The position numbers and the translations under genes are program-made. This document shows, one piece after another, positions 23,401 through 34,647 of a stretch of DNA of 64,000 nucleotides. The stretch comes from Benincasa hispida. Taxonomy: Eukaryota > Streptophyta > Magnoliopsida > Cucurbitales > Cucurbitaceae. Where the stretch lies: positions 67,895,343 to 67,959,342 of the forward strand of contig NC_052360.1 of the NCBI RefSeq assembly GCF_009727055.1. Direction: 5' to 3'. The notes below the pieces were generated by a model that did no database searches, had not been told where the DNA came from, and worked only from the letters and a program-made list of their open reading frames with translations. Position 1 is the stretch's first letter. Each line of letters starts with the position of its first letter.

Positions 23401-25102
23401 AACAGATATGTGAACATCATAAAACATCACACTTATCTGCTTAAATTTATCAGTAAATAGCTCATTTGAATGTTAAGACATGAGTTAAAGCTCAAGTGAA
23501 ACACATGGAAGTTACAAGTAAAAACAAACTCTTTTAATTCATCAACATGCATTTGACTCCCTTACTAGAAGCATGCGTTAGGATATCAAGACAAAGGTAA
23601 CTATGGGCTGGAAATTCATACGTAAAAAACTTAGCAAACATTTTGAAAGCTAGTCACTCACTGTCTTAAGCTACTAATCCATGGGTCTGTAAGCCTTTCT
23701 TATTTGTGTATGCTTTGAAATAAGTAAAGGTCCCTTCATCAGTATAATCAACTTCCTTTTGAGCTTAACGCATAAACTTAACTTCATCACATACTAATAG
23801 TTCATTGGATCATGACTAAGTTCTTCGCATCTTAACCATCTCATCGCATCAACTACATTTAGCCATTTTACCTTATAGCTTAGCTGAAGAATGAAATCCT
23901 TCCTCACGATGCTTAGGTAGGCACTGGAACACTTTCTTTAACCTATGCGATGAACATCCACTATGCAACACACCCAATGCGCCTCGACTGTGAATACTAT
24001 GCCAATGCTCACACACATCAACGCATGTCATCGACTGTCAACTGCTTGCTTATTCTTCAGATGAAGTTACTTGCTTATTCATGCATGCATAATATCATTT
24101 CAGATTTCAATTTTCCAGATTCCATAACTCTAGTTCCAACCTTTAACTAACTAAATTTCCTTTAGTGAATTTTCCCATAAACATCTTAACTCTCTTACCT
24201 TAGAATTCGGGCATTAAATTCCTCTACATTGGTCGAAAATCCCCTTAATCTCTCAAACCTGTCAAGAACTTCTCCAATTCCTTCCAAGCTTTCAAATGAC
24301 TATAACACTTCCTCTTAAGTGTTGAATTTGTTTTTGCAAAACAGTTCTTTTCTTTGTAAGGCCTATTTATACTTGGACTTGCAAGTAGGCTTATCTTAAT
24401 TAAATGCCACCTGGCATGTTAATCCCCAATCCAACATTTCTAAGGCTACCACATAGCCCATTTATTAATTAATTAAGCTAAACTCTCTAGCTTAACTCCT
24501 CGCATGGGCTTGTGGCCACTTAAGTCTTTTCCTAGTCGTCTCATACTCCTACTCAGCATTGCACCCTCTGAATGTCACCTTTGACGCATTGGTCCATAGC
24601 CACTTCATTTTTCAACTTAGCCCTTACCATTTGCATATGAGGTTGGTCGCATACTTCCCCTAAACTAACCTCGACCCTTCCTCCTTATTTAAAAGCCATC
24701 TTTCTTCTTCCATGGCCTTCTATATACCACATAGCTATATTTAGCCATAATGTCCCCTTCTTGGACTTCTGGCCACATAGTTCAACAAAACTAGTCATAT
24801 AATGTGTCATAGCTCCAACGCATAAAATCCTCTACTTTTCTCTAAGTGTTAGCTTCTCTTTACTTCACCTAAGTGCTTGACATTCCACACTTAGCATATT
24901 TTCCTGTCCTCTAAGTACCTGAGAGTATGGCTTCCTAATACTTAGAATATTTTCCCTCATTCAATCATACATACACATATATTGAGCTTCCCACACTATT
25001 CAAATAATAAAAACATCATAAGTACATAATTACAAGAGCTTAATTACATAATTAAAAGTACTTAAACGTAATTAGCTAGTAAAACAAGTTTAAGGGTTTA
25101 CA
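23400..25102 (-). mobile_element. Truncated LTR, same family as 1,196-3,742
   Basis: On the minus strand it starts TGTAAACCCTTAAACTTG at 25,102 and follows the solo LTR at 1,196 through CTTACAGACCCATGG and GTGAGTGACTAGC. It loses similarity near 23,400, where the Ty3 RNase H relic begins. About 850 bp of the 3' side of the LTR are missing. On its high-coordinate side it abuts an Athila gag fragment. Open frames at 23,950-24,150 and elsewhere in it are LTR sequence, not genes. Confidence 0.75.
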
Positions 25103-25430
25103 CTCTTAGCCAGAATAATGCCTCCAGTTGTTGCATCTAAGATAGTATTAGTCTTGTGCTTCATCCCATATTAGAAAATGTTGTTGCCATCAGTCAGAAT
25201 ACCCATGTTTGATGCACTTCCTTAATAGCTCCTTGTATTGTAAATATGCTTCAAACAACTACTCATCATTATAGTAGTTGTTTGAAGATATTTATCTTAG
25301 TTTTTCTTTTGGTGGTCTTAGCATGTGGAAAACCTTTTCTCAAGAATGCATAAGTCAACCGCCTCCCAAGTATTAATGCTCCCAAGAAATAGAAATCTAT
25401 GTCAGTTCTTTGCTTTGTGATGATGCGTAA
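25103..25430 (-). pseudogene. Athila-type gag fragment
   Basis: The minus strand encodes, with a frameshift, LFEAYLQYKELLRKCIKHG and then ILDATTGGIILAK. These match the 'YEAWERFKELLRKCPHHG' and 'IDAAAGG' stations of retrotransposon Gag in Athila/Tat elements. Stops occur on both sides. Only the middle of the gag domain remains. It is cut at 25,102 by the LTR and merges near 25,430 into LTR-like sequence. Not functional. Confidence 0.7.
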
Positions 25431-25640
25431 GCACACGCGTCAAATTATAATATAGTAAAAACAACCTTAGTTAAGTATCGTCCTTAGAGAATCAGGTTGA
25501 TAATTCTTTTAGATATAAGAGAGATCATTCCAATTTTATTAAAGAGATTGAATGTGATGCAATTAAAGTAAACTAATCGTACGAAGGCAATTAAAGTGAT
25601 AAATATGAATAAGGAGACGTCTTATTAGGGTTGGCAAAAA
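25430..25640 (-). mobile_element. Ty3-type LTR 3'-end fragment
   Basis: AATTATAATATAGTAAAAAC, AAGTATCGTCCTTAGAG and CAATTAAAGTGATAA match 15,230-15,420, and more loosely 62,015-62,190 and 34,660-34,760. These are the 3' ends of minus-strand LTRs. Confidence 0.5.
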
Positions 25641-25936
25641 AATATGCAGGGATGAATTTCTATGGGGCCCAACCTGATCAGGTCGGAGAATCCTCAATTT
25701 AACCGAGGATAGAGGTCAAACTAGGAAATGAAGAGGGTATCATTGCCTCGACCCCAACCCGATCATAATTTATTGTTATATATAAAGACACCCACACACA
25801 AATACACATTAATTCTTTCATATTAGTAATTGTTTTATTTAATTAAAAATTATAGTAAAATGGAAAAGACTCAATCAACCACTCAATCCCAAGCCCAGAC
25901 TTGAAACCTAATCTCTTCTCATCCATTTTGATAACT
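25640..25936. other. Noncoding, unassigned
   Basis: Contains GCAGGGATGAATTTC and GGGGCCCAACCTGATCAGG, a style seen in dispersed plant transposon noncoding sequence. No second copy in the window. Confidence 0.3.
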
Positions 25937-27519
25937 TGTAGAAATAACAAGTTATTATTCTCTCAAAGTTGGAATAATTAGAATTTTTAGTGATGTAAAT
26001 GTATTCATTGTAAAGGAAAAAACATGAAATTCTACATATGTGAAAAACTTATACAAAAGTATCCTTTTAAGTAAAAGTTGCTTCACTAACGCACCTTAAT
26101 GCAAGAATAAAAAAAATCTACCAAGTGTTGCAGCCGAAGCTAACGCAAGGGATATGCATCCGAGACTACTCGATATATGAAGGATTCATTTGGCTCGTGC
26201 ATTTTATGTCAAATCACAACTTGTTGGCATGGACATTTGACTAATGGCATCTGATTGAATCAACGTGGCAGGTGGTTATCTCAAGGTATGGAATTTAATG
26301 CAGTCACATCATCAAGTTGCTGAAAGGTTGCCTATATAAGGAGAAGTCACTTGCAAGAAGAAGAGTTAGATAGTTAGAATTTAGAACACATACAACTAGT
26401 AGTTAGAACTTTTTCACCTCTGTCGTTAGCAATCAAGGAGTAGGAGGGACGACCACCATTTTCCACCGTTGATAAAGAGGTGCTGCCGAAGAGAAGCTTG
26501 AGAGAGATATCTTCTTCAACTCCTCCACCAAGTTGGTCATAACAATCATTGAAACCAATCCAAAGAGGATAAAAGATTGAACTCTACGGTTTGACTTCTT
26601 TCTTTCTACTTTGCATTTCCATCCACTATTTCATTCAATCGAACTAAGATTGTTTGTATCAACACTTATATCTTTAATTCAATCTTATTTTTGACCATTC
26701 TTCACATCTCTATTTGTTTACTTTCAAAGTTATTTGTATTTGTGAAATTTCTAGCTTGATGAATGCATGAAATTTGCTGCTTGAATCTTCCTGATCAGTA
26801 GATAGAAGCAAAATAGTGGTTTAGTCACTTGAGAGAGTAGTTTAACTATTAAACGCATCAAGTCAAGCCATGAAGTTATTTTAGAGATAGCATTGTTCAT
26901 GCCTTTTGTCTGTTCTTTGTAATTAATGCATGTACTCTAGAGATAGGATTATGTGTGGCATTTACATCGAGAGATGTTGAACATAGCATGAACTAAAGAA
27001 TAGATTTCCAATGCATAGAAAATACACTTGGATTGTAAACAAACATTTGCACCATTTTCATTCCATTATCATTGTGCTCATATAGGCATGTTGTTCCTAC
27101 TAGAAAATCATTGCATACCATTTACACCTAAAAGTCATTCATCCACGAATCCCTTATTCCCTCTTAGAACTCCTATTTCCTTTTTGAAAGCGTGCCATTA
27201 GCTTAGAGTAAATAACCAACACCTCTCAGTTAATTAGTAAACCTCTGCATTAGGTTCGAAAAGAAACCCTGCGTTAGTATACTTTAAAATCCCTGCGTTC
27301 AACCCCAGACTTACCGAGAAACTTAGACTAGATTTATACTTGGGTATAGCTTAAACGAACTTGTACATAATAACAAGGTTTGCATGCATCAAATCTGTCA
27401 CCAATGCATAATTTATTTCCATACCAAGAGATAGATTAATCACTCATTTATCATAATCATCCATCACCATTTACATTTATCATCATAAGCACCATTAAGA
27501 ATAAAAAGTGCAGCGAACA
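25937..27519 (+). mobile_element. Athila-type 5' LTR
   Basis: Starts TGTAGAAATAACAAG at 25,937 and ends CAGCGAACA at 27,519, so the ends are TG...CA. The length is 1,583 bp. Seven bases later lies the primer-binding site. A diverged copy of the first 1.1 kb is at 20,788. Downstream follow gag and protease in the same orientation, so this is the 5' LTR of an internally truncated element whose 3' half is missing. Confidence 0.85.
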
Positions 27520-27525
27520 AGTTTT

Positions 27526-27543
27526 TGGCGCCGTTGCTGGGGA
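27526..27543 (+). other. Primer-binding site, tRNA-Asp type
   Basis: TGGCGCCGTTGCTGGGGA is almost the classic TGGCGCCGTTGCCGGGGA of Athila/Tat elements, complementary to the 3' end of tRNA-Asp. It fixes the 5' LTR boundary. Confidence 0.9.
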
Positions 27544-27644
27544 TTTTAGCAACGTAGCTAATCGAATTTTGGCTTTTTTATGTTTTTGTAGAAACTTTCA
27601 ATCGAATGAGTATTACAAGTTGAGTTTGAACTTGTGAACGTTTT

Positions 27645-29000
27645 ATGAGAATGGAAAGCATTCCTGAACTCATATACGTCCCTAAAATTGAAAGAACCTT
27701 CAGACGAAGAAACGTATCAAATCTACGTCGAAGGTTAATGCGACAAGAACAACAACAAATGGTAAAGATCAAATTAACCAGAACTTTCCTCAACAGCTAG
27801 CTAATGCTGCAACAAATCCAATCCTAATGGCAAACAACAGCATACGTCCCATGCGTGAATATGCATCACCAAAGTTATATGATTTTTCATCTGGGATCAT
27901 CTACCCAACGCTTGATGGGATCAGGTTTGAATTGAAATTTGTCATGCTCCAAATGCTACAGACAACAGGACAGTTTGGAGGTGTTTGTAGTGAAGATCCC
28001 CATGGTCACATGAAACACTTCAACCTATAATTCATTCGTGATTCCTAGAGTCATGCCAAAAGGAATCAAATTATCCTTGTTTCCTTATACACTCTATGAT
28101 GATACCAGGCAATGGGAAAGCTCTTTAGAGCTGGGTGAAATAATAACATGGGACAAGTTAGTGGAGAAATTCATTCAGAAATACTTCTTTCCCATAGTTA
28201 AGACAAAGAGGTCTTGGGAGATTATGAATTTCGAACAAAGAGAATTTGAAACACTTAGCGTCGCATGAGAGATTTAAAGGGTTGGTCAAAAACTGTCCTA
28301 ACCATGGACTATCTCTAACCACACAAATGGAAACCTTTTATGGAGAATTAAAAAGACCTTCCCAAATGATAGCAGATGCAACCGCTGCAGGCCGACATTA
28401 TGGATAAACCATATAACGAGACCAAGGAAATTTTAGAACTAAATGCCAAACACAACTTAGAATGGGTTGATGACGTTTATAACTCCAAAACAGATAGTAG
28501 GAGGTGACCACAGAATGTGATGGACTCTAACATAGTAGCCACTGTTTCAGCATAAGTAGCTGCGATGTTAAACATGCTGAAAAATCTAAGGATAAACAAC
28601 GCAGCACAAATGCAAAATGTGCAATAGATAGATGCATTTACACAACCCATGGTAAGTTGTGTGGGTTGTGGGGAGCAATGATTGCCCATGAAATCTTCAA
28701 TCAGTCTATTTCATAAAGAATAACCCATTTTCAAACGCCTATAACCTTGGATGGAAAAGTCATCCTAACTTTTCTTGGGGAGGTCACCAACAGGATCAAC
28801 ACCATTTTGGAACACATCAACAACATAGGCAAGGGTCGTCACCTGGATTCCAGCCCATGCAGTAGCAGAATCAGCATCAATCTTTTAGTAGAGGGGGTAA
28901 TGCATCAAGCTCATTATCTCAACTTAAAAATCTGTTGAAAGAATATATAGCCTAGAACAACGTGTTGCTGAAAAGTCAAACGTCATTGATAAGAAATCTT
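27645..29000 (+). pseudogene. Athila-type gag
   Basis: The gag reading starts near ATG 27,645. Several frames are needed to follow it. One frame (27,827-28,030) gives FELKFVMLQMLQTTGQFGG and a SEDPHGHMKHF station. The next (28,038-28,268) gives LSLFPYTLYDDTRQW, TWDKLVEKFIQKYFF and MNFEQREFE. These are the conserved stations of the retrotransposon gag domain (capsid) in Athila elements, in order and at normal spacing. Stops and frameshifts near 27,795, 28,029 and 28,268 break it. From 28,300 to 29,000 only scattered similarity to the Asn/Gln-rich gag tail remains. It lies directly after LTR and PBS and before the protease. Confidence 0.85.
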
Positions 29001-29299
29001 GAGATGTAAGTTGGTCGGATTGCTACTGAGCTGAAGAGTCAGCCGCATGGATCAGTGCCTAGCAATACTGAAGCACCAGGAAGTAATAATAGGAAATGAG
29101 TAGTGTCACGCGGTGACATTGCGTAGTGGTAGACCATTAGTAGAAGAGAAGAGAAACCCAAGAAAACATCATCCTTCAATGCATGAAGATACATTGCAAA
29201 CAACTATGGCATTGGAGAGATCAACCAGAAATAACACCTGGCTCTGTCAGTCATTCTCAATTGAGTACATCTAATGCAGGGGAACCAACAGTGCGTCTA
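29001..29299 (+). other. gag-protease linker of the Athila element
   Basis: Degenerate continuation of the polyprotein with many stops. No domain is assignable. Confidence 0.5.
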
Positions 29300-30240
29300 A
29301 ATGCACCATTTTCTCGATGCCTGCAGAAAAAGAATGACGAGAAGTAGTTTAAATGCTTCCTTGAGATTATTAAACAATTACACATAAATATCCATCTCAT
29401 TGAAGCATTGGAGAAAATGCCAAGTTATGTAAAGTTCTTGAAGGATATTTTGTCAAAGAAAAGAAAGATTAACGAGCTTGAAGTCATGACATTAACACAG
29501 GAACGCAAATGGATTGATCAACAGTAAAATTCCTAAAAAAGAAAGAAATCTAGGTAGTTTCACGGTCCCATATTCAATAAGAGGAATAGACGTGGGGTAT
29601 GTGTTGTCTGATTTGAGAGCCAGTATCAATCTCATGCCCCTATCAACTTTTAAAAAACTTGAGATTAGTAAAGCCAAGTCTATCACAGTAACACTTCAAC
29701 TCGCTGACAGATCAATCACTTACCCATAAGGGAAAATTGAAGATGTCCTAGTGAAAGTTAACAAGTTCATATTTCCAGTTGATTTTATTATTTTAGATTA
29801 TAAAGCTGATAGAGACCACCCAATCATTCTTGGACGTCCGTTTCTAGCCACCGGAAAAGTGTTAATTGATGTGCACAAAGGGGAACTAACAATGCGTGTG
29901 GATCACCAAAAAGTAAAAGTTAATGTGTTAAACGCATTGAAGTTCCCAGACGATGCATAATCTTATCAACCCATTGACTCAATTCAACTATCTGAGGAAG
30001 AGGACCAAGAAGTGGACCAAGTCTGTGGGGTCCATACGTTGAGCGAAAGCACGAGAAAGTTCGAACCGCTAAGTTTGGATGAGCGGCAGTCAAAACCAAC
30101 GTTCCCATCTTTTGAGAAGCCGCCAACGCTTGAGCTCAAACCTCTTCCAGATTATCTGAAACATGTTTTCCTTGGAAGCAATGATACTTTACCAATGTTG
30201 TCCCAGATGACAAGATCTTCATGTTAACAATCACAAAACA
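29300..30240 (+). pseudogene. Athila-type aspartic protease
   Basis: The frame opens with a KKNDEK station and MPSYVKFLKDILSKKRK, the linker before the protease. It then gives INLMPLSTFKKLEISKAK and TVTLQLADRS, then, after one stop at about 29,728, KFIFPVDFIILDY, HPIILGRPFLATGKVLID and KGELTMRVD. These are diagnostic of the Athila/Tat protease, which cleaves the Gag-Pol polyprotein. The catalytic loop normally reads DLGAS. Here it is DLRAS (29,611-29,625), so the essential glycine is arginine. The frame continues at 30,012-30,227 with PTLELKPLPDYLKHVFLG, the link to RT, and then stops. RT, RNase H, integrase and the 3' LTR are absent. Inactive. Confidence 0.9.
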
Positions 30241-30329
30241 CTCAGATATAATGGTCGATAACAATTCAGAGTCAGGGGAGATAGAATATTGAAGCTTGAA
30301 AATCCTTCTGTCATTTACCAAATGGCTGC

Positions 30330-30566
30330 ACGATTGTGTAGACAATGCACCAAGAACTAAACGATAGTTCAATTAAGTAAACGATTGGAGGGAGTGTTAG
30401 ACGATCATGTAGACAACAGTAGACTAAAGCTAGACGATCGTGTAGACAACAGCTGAGGAGCTAAACGGTCGTATAAACGATTGAATGCAGAGCTAAACGA
30501 TCGTGTACACGATACGATAGGAACTATACGATCGTGTAAGCGATAATTTAGAAAAGGCTAAACAAT
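30330..30566. repeat. Degenerate CGAT array with 20/32-bp spacing
   Basis: The core ACGAT(C/T)GTGTA recurs with the ACGAT (or close variant) starting at 30,330, 30,361, 30,381, 30,401, 30,434, 30,465, 30,497, 30,528 and 30,562. Spacings are 31, 20, 20, 33, 31, 32, 31 and 34 bp. Extra cores lie at 30,477, 30,509 and 30,514. The core CACGATCGTG is itself palindromic. It sits between the broken end of the Athila element and the C-terminus of the minus-strand copia RNase H. A related array with about 21-bp spacing is in LTR-B at 40,312. Confidence 0.8.
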
Positions 30567-30619
30567 CGTAGATGTAAGAAGAAAAGACACAAAAGTTTAA
30601 GCGGTTCGGCCAAAGGTCT

Positions 30620-32000
30620 ACATCTACCTTTGCCAAGCTTGTTTAATGGAACAATTTTGGTTAGCCTATCAACTGTATTATTAGAGGAAATCTTCACTAC
30701 CTTGACTTCCTCTTTCTTAATCTCTTATATGATGAAATGATATTTAATATCAATATGCTTAGTTCTGCTATGAAACTGCTAATTCTTAGATAGGTATATT
30801 GTTATATGATTATCACAATAGATTCTGACTTTTGTTTGTGTTATGCCAAAATTGTTTAGTAAACCTTTTAGCCAAAAATCTTCCTTTACAACCTTAGACA
30901 ATGCGATGAACTCAGTCTCTGTTGTGGAAAGGGCCACAATATGCTGCAAAGTGGCTTTCCAACTGATCAAATTATTCTTCCCTAGGAAAACATAGTTTGA
31001 TAGGGAACGTCTTCTGTCCAAGTCCCCTACATAGTCTGCATCTACATAACCATAAACTTCATTGTTGGATGGCTCATGCTATCTATATAAGACTTTTTCC
31101 TTCTTGGATGAACACAGATACCTTAGTATCCACTTGATTGCCTCCTAATGCCTTCTACCAGGGTTTGCGACATACCTACTAACCATACTTATTGCATAAG
31201 ACAGGTCTGATCTTGTAGAAGTCATAAGATACAAAAGAGATCCCACTGCTTGGGAATAAGGGACAACCTTCATCTAGTTCAAATGCTTTTCATCTGTGCT
31301 CTTTGGACTATTGGCAGCTGAAAACTTGAAATGAGGTGCAAGAGAAGTTCCTACTGGCTTAACATTCTCCATCTTGAACCTCTGTAATCTCTTTAAACAA
31401 TATTCAGATTGATTAACTAGCAATCTGCCCTATTATCTGTCTCTTTAGATCTCAATGCCTAGGATCCTCATTGACTCCCCTAGGTCTTTCATATCAAATT
31501 CCTTCTTAGGAAGCATTTTCACTTTCCTCAATTCTTCTTTGGATCTCTCGACCAGCAGTATGTTATCTACATAGAGAAGTAAATTGACCGGTTCCTTAAA
31601 GCTACTAGAAGTTGTGTAAACACACCAATCATATGAGCTCCTTTTGAACCCCATCTTGGAGACCACCTCATCAAACCTCTCATACCAGCATCTCGGTGAC
31701 TATTTGAGGCCATATATGGACTTGTTCAATAAATACACTAGGTCTTATTCTCCACTTTTCACATAACCTTGAGGTTTCCTAATGTAAATTATCTCATTCA
31801 ACAACCTATGTAGGAAGGCTGTCTTTACATCCATCTGGTCAAGCTCCAAATCCTTTTGCACAACTAAGGAAAGGAGCAGCCGAATGGAAGTATGCTTCAC
31901 AACTGGAGAAAACACCTAATTGTAGTCAATGCCTTCCTTTTGAGTGAATTCCTTAGTAACAAGCCTAGCCTTGAACCTAGACTTTTGCACATTTGGAATC
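30620..32000 (-). pseudogene. Ty1/copia RT-RNase H relic
   Basis: Read on the minus strand, the relic begins near 32,000 with RFKARLVTKEFTQKEGIDY, then VFSPVVKHTSIRLLLSLV and DQMDVKTAFL (31,830-31,920), the fingers and first catalytic Asp of copia RT. LLNKSIYGLK follows near 31,710. A frame at 31,666-31,445 holds the active-site loop as LYVDNIL; the second Asp of YVDD is Asn. DMKDLGE follows. RNase H occupies 31,021-30,779 (ALSTTETEFIAL, IYCDN) and continues, frameshifted, to about 30,640 (SRTKHIDIKYHFI). Stops are frequent. Gag and integrase are not seen. The element is dead both by stops and by active-site loss. Confidence 0.9.
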
Positions 32001-32400
32001 TCTTCTTTAAAATTTTAAATCCATTCTCCCACTTTGCATGCCTTTATACTTTTCTTTTCTTCTTTTGTTTTTTCCTAGGAAAGATCCTTAGTGTCACCCT
32101 CGCCTTCGTTCCAGCTTTCCCACATACATGTCATGCGAAACATTTGACTACAAGTAAGGTTCACACTTGAGGCAAACACCCACTTCCCTTATTAACCAAT
32201 TTGCTACAAAAGAAGGCACGAGTATCATGCTCACTTAGAAAAGAGGAATGTCATCCTAGTCCCTTTTTTCTTTTTCATTTTTTTTTTTGTTTGTTTGTTT
32301 GTTTGTTTCTTTTTGCTTTGTTTTCTTCTTTAAGGCCTATCACATTTACATAACATTTAATTGATATCATCTACACAAATGATAATAAAAGTTGAAGCAT
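32000..32400. other. Noncoding
   Basis: A 92-codon plus-strand frame at 31,892-32,170 is the antisense shadow of the copia RT and its flank and is not a gene. Nothing else recognised apart from a microsatellite. Confidence 0.5.
32286..32308. repeat. (TTTG)n microsatellite
   Basis: About five TTTG units after a poly-T run. Confidence 0.9.
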
Positions 32401-33859
32401 ATAAACTCTCCCCCCAAACTTAAGGGAGACAATGTCCCCATTGACTAAAGTATGAGAAAGGGTACAAAAACAAGGTAGTCACTTTGGATAGACTGCAAAA
32501 TAAAGGGCCAGGCTCTTTTAGTGTGCTAAATTGTATGAGCATATGGAAGACTGGTCCAAGGAGGTTTTGCACATAAAGATAAATGATGCTCTTGGTTTTG
32601 TACACTTTAGGATTGACAACAAGGTATGCTAGAGTGACATATGCTCTAATTATCATCATCAAGCACTACTTTGCAAAACAAAAGACCAACATGCTCATTT
32701 GGTTACATGATCATTTATATTTTTTTTTTGTTTGCTTTCCTTTTTCCAGACTTTCAAATTAAAAGCACATCAAATCTACCTACTTCTAATCTAAAAAGCA
32801 AAAAATAAAGAGAAAAAAGAATATACTAAAAGCAACAAAATATAGAACTGAGAACTCCTTTATTAACTTTGGAAACTCCATCATCTTCACCAACAGTAGG
32901 GTCATGAAGTATATGATTTAGGGAAGGAAGCACGGTTGGGTAAGATCCAAGATGCATCAAACGTCCATTCATCTTGAATGCCATATCACAGACTTCAACA
33001 TAACTTCAGTAGGTTCTACTGCGACTATGATGCGGTCGCATCACCTACTACTGAATTGGGCTATGGAAGTAATAATTTTTCCCCACCGAAACAGGAACCT
33101 TCGAGGGGTTATTTTTCCTTTCTTCTCTTTCATACCTGAAACACTCAGAGTAAATGGTTAAAAAGTTTAGGAATTCCATAAGAAAATTGTTTTCTCTATT
33201 TTGAATATCAACTTAGAAATTTAATTGCTTCAACTCCCAGGTAGGCTCCTAGGTTGAGGTGTTCTCATTGGTCAACTTAAAAATCTCTTCCTTAGTCAGA
33301 ACTAACCTAGACAAAGTTCCCTCACATTATATTGTTGCTCGATATACAAAAACTATTGAGTTCTCTCCTTTTTTCTTTTTCTTTTTCTTTTTTTTTTCGT
33401 TATTTATAAGAATGTTAACTTATCAGAATTCTAGTAGCGAGATAGAGGTTTTGTTCTTTCATTTTGCACATAAGTCTTGATAATGGATGTGATTTAACTC
33501 TTAGTTGAGGTGCTTTAATCATGGAAGGCTTTGTAGTTCCATATTATATATGCTCATCCTTCATGGCTGTTTCTTCTACTCCTTTCCTGAGTCTTTTCAA
33601 TGCTTTCTGCAAACCATAAGTAAAAGTACTGATCAGTCCACAAACATAATAATTTCTCCTTCCCTTAAGGTATTTCAATGCTAAGGGCGCATCAAATGTT
33701 GTTTTCTGTGAAGTTGCAACCACATGACCACTACAACTTCATTTTTCTTTTTTCTTCTCTTTGCTTGTTTTTTCTGTGAGTTTTCTGAGATCTATTCTCT
33801 CTCTTCTAGATCCTTAATGTTTTCTAGTGTTGGAGTGCTTCTTACTTCATCTAAGAGCA
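32400..33859 (-). mobile_element. Internal region of a minus-strand Ty3 remnant
   Basis: On the minus strand GGGGACATTGTCTCCC is followed by TTAAGTTTGGGGGGAG (about 32,408-32,445). The 'GGACA.TGT..(C)TTAAGTTTGGGGG' combination is typical of the stretch after pol in Athila-type elements, where a purine-rich tract may serve as polypurine tract. The rest is noncoding and T-rich. It contains the palindromic word GATGCGGTCGCATCACCTA at 33,029-33,047, which recurs exactly at 37,336-37,354. The order on the minus strand is LTR, PBS, gag pieces, then this region, so pol has been deleted. Confidence 0.5.
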
Positions 33860-34451
33860 TTATAGACCATTTTCTAATCCACTTTCAAATGTCATTGCTT
33901 CACCTTGTTCTTTTTCTTTTTCACTCAAAGTTTGTATATTGTTGAACAAGGTTTCTTGTGGAGTAATCTCAAATTCATTTGCATAATCTTTCGTCGGGGT
34001 CTCCAAATTTTGTTGAGGTGTTGTTTCACTTTCAATCATGATACCCATGTTTGCCTTATATTCCTTAATGAGCTCTTTAATGCTTTTTGACTCTTGCTCT
34101 TCCTGTAGGACATGTTTAGGGTCCATGAAGTCTTAGGGTACTCCCTCCATCCTTGCTGATGCTCATTCAGAAAAGGATTCACCAAGCTTTGACTACCTTA
34201 TGCCCTACATAAAACAAAAGTCGTGATTATAAAGGCAATCGTTCAATACATGTTTCCCTCAACAATAAACACAAGACATAGATAAATACAGACATCTTCC
34301 ACTAAAATGATCCTCGATACAATAAAAAAAAAGTGTCAGAAAGTTTGTATTTTGGATCAATGGAGGTATTATTTCTCCTATATAGATTTTCAAATGTGTT
34401 GGCCAGTTCTGCAAATTGTGTAGTAAATGTTGCAATGAAATGTGGATCCAT
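33860..34451 (-). pseudogene. gag-like remnant after the PBS
   Basis: A minus-strand frame starts at 34,451 with MDPHFIATFTTQFAELAN and FENLYRR. It runs about 35 codons before stops. A second open frame (34,126-33,860, 88 codons) is charged and gives ELIKEYKANMGIM. They lie where gag is expected, about 175 bp after the PBS of the minus-strand element. I recognise the position and general style rather than a definite domain, so the gag label is an inference. Confidence 0.45.
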
Positions 34452-34624
34452 TCTGTGGGTCATTTTGAACAATAGATCTAATTAAAAAAAATGATAAGTT
34501 CTTGTCTTATTCACTAAGTTAAACCTACAAAAGAAAAGCAAACCAAGATTAGATTTTAAGAGAAAGAGACAATGTGGTTGCAATCTAATCACAATTTCTA
34601 TAAAAAAATTTGGATTTGAAATAG

Positions 34625-34641
34625 TCCCAATAACGGTGCCA
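34625..34641 (-). other. Primer-binding site, tRNA-Asp type
   Basis: On the minus strand it reads TGGCACCGTTATTGGGA, a diverged form of TGGCGCCGTTGCCGGGGA. As in the plus-strand Athila element, the LTR end and AGTTTT precede it. Confidence 0.8.
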
Positions 34642-34647
34642 AAAACT

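Noticed and set aside
30330..30566. CRISPR-like array
   Set aside because: Plant DNA, repeats are degenerate and only about 12 bp, spacers are not unique sequences of constant length, and no cas-like gene exists.
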